Shown here: positions 5,773 through 5,831 of the stretch, piece by piece
Layout: every line of letters starts with the position of its first letter
How positions within the stretch are numbered: position 1 is the stretch's first letter
NCBI GenBank assembly: GCA_018056145.1
Contig: JAGPGE010000409.1
Location: forward strand, 1-5,831
DNA from: Armatimonadota bacterium
GTDB lineage: Bacteria > Armatimonadota > Zipacnadia > Zipacnadales > JABUFB01
Direction of reading: 5' to 3'
DNA length: 5,831 bases
The notes under the pieces: generated by a model
What the model saw: the letters and a program-made list of their open reading frames with translations, nothing else
Told to the model about the DNA's origin: nothing
The model's database searches: none
Translations under genes and position numbers: made by a program

Positions 5773-5777
5773 GGGAG
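5773..5777 (+). promoter_or_regulatory. Ribosome binding site of the gene at the right edge
   Basis: GGGAG within a purine-rich stretch (5768-5778) lies 8 nt before the GTG at 5786. It is the main support for a gene start there. Confidence 0.5.
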
Positions 5778-5785
5778 ACTGAGCT

Positions 5786-5831
5786 GTGAAGAAATCGATC
5801 TACTACGGTTCGGTAATGCCCAGACTAAGCG
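5786..5831 (+). CDS. Start of an unidentified protein-coding gene, cut by the window edge
   Basis: A GTG at 5786 preceded by GGGAG opens a frame with no stop to the end of the window, giving 15 complete codons that begin MKKSIYYGSVMPRLS. The fragment is too short to assign. A short basic start followed by a hydrophobic/aromatic strand resembles the first strand of sugar phosphate isomerase TIM barrels, which would match its divergent neighbour, but this is a guess. Confidence 0.45.
   Translation, partial: MKKSIYYGSVMPRLS

Larger units (their letters stand above)
5676..5785. other. Divergent intergenic region
   Basis: This 110-bp spacer separates two divergently read genes and should contain both promoters. 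I see no hexamer pair good enough to call and no long inverted repeat. Only short GC palindromes such as CCCGGG at about 5717-5722 are visible. Confidence 0.5.

Overview
This GC-rich, densely coding window looks like a chromosomal segment of a Gram-negative (diderm) bacterium. It carries the inner-membrane and periplasmic part of a lipopolysaccharide transport (Lpt) system. Next to it sit a DUF3084-type membrane/coiled-coil protein and a small YqgF-like RNase H-fold protein. From memory, DUF3084 and the 'DPG..KCGLAV'-type YqgF protein are typical of Cyanobacteria and related Terrabacteria. The sugar phosphate isomerase genes would fit Armatimonadota, Planctomycetota or a related candidate phylum. 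I lean towards an Armatimonadota-like diderm, with low confidence; no rRNA or other marker gene is present to settle it.

Layout. Bases 1-2794 hold a co-directional lpt cluster on the + strand: the 3' end of an LptC/OstA-like gene, a complete LptA-like gene with a secretion signal, lptB (the ATPase) and one LptF/LptG-type permease. Together they would extract LPS from the inner membrane (LptB plus permease) and pass it along beta-jellyroll bridge proteins (the LptC-like and LptA-like proteins and the permease's periplasmic domain). The lptA-lptB gap contains a perfect 9-bp hairpin that is not a classical terminator.

Bases 2795-2911 form a 117-bp leader with a weak promoter candidate and two overlapping stem-loops. 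It precedes a 498-residue DUF3084 protein (2912-4408), which has two N-terminal membrane helices, a long coiled coil with 15 leucines spaced exactly seven residues apart, and a conserved C-terminal domain. Its stop overlaps the GTG start of the YqgF-like protein (4405-4839), so the two are probably translationally coupled.

Bases 4827-5675 on the - strand encode a sugar phosphate isomerase/epimerase-type TIM barrel, which overlaps the YqgF-like gene tail to tail by 13 bp. A 110-bp divergent spacer then leads into the first 15 codons of another + strand gene at the window edge.

Most ordinary content is well explained. The parts I consider worth a second look are the DUF3084 protein (predicted to project a roughly 30-nm rod into the periplasm, beside an LPS transport cluster), its structured leader, the possible lipobox in LptA, and the inter-lpt hairpin.
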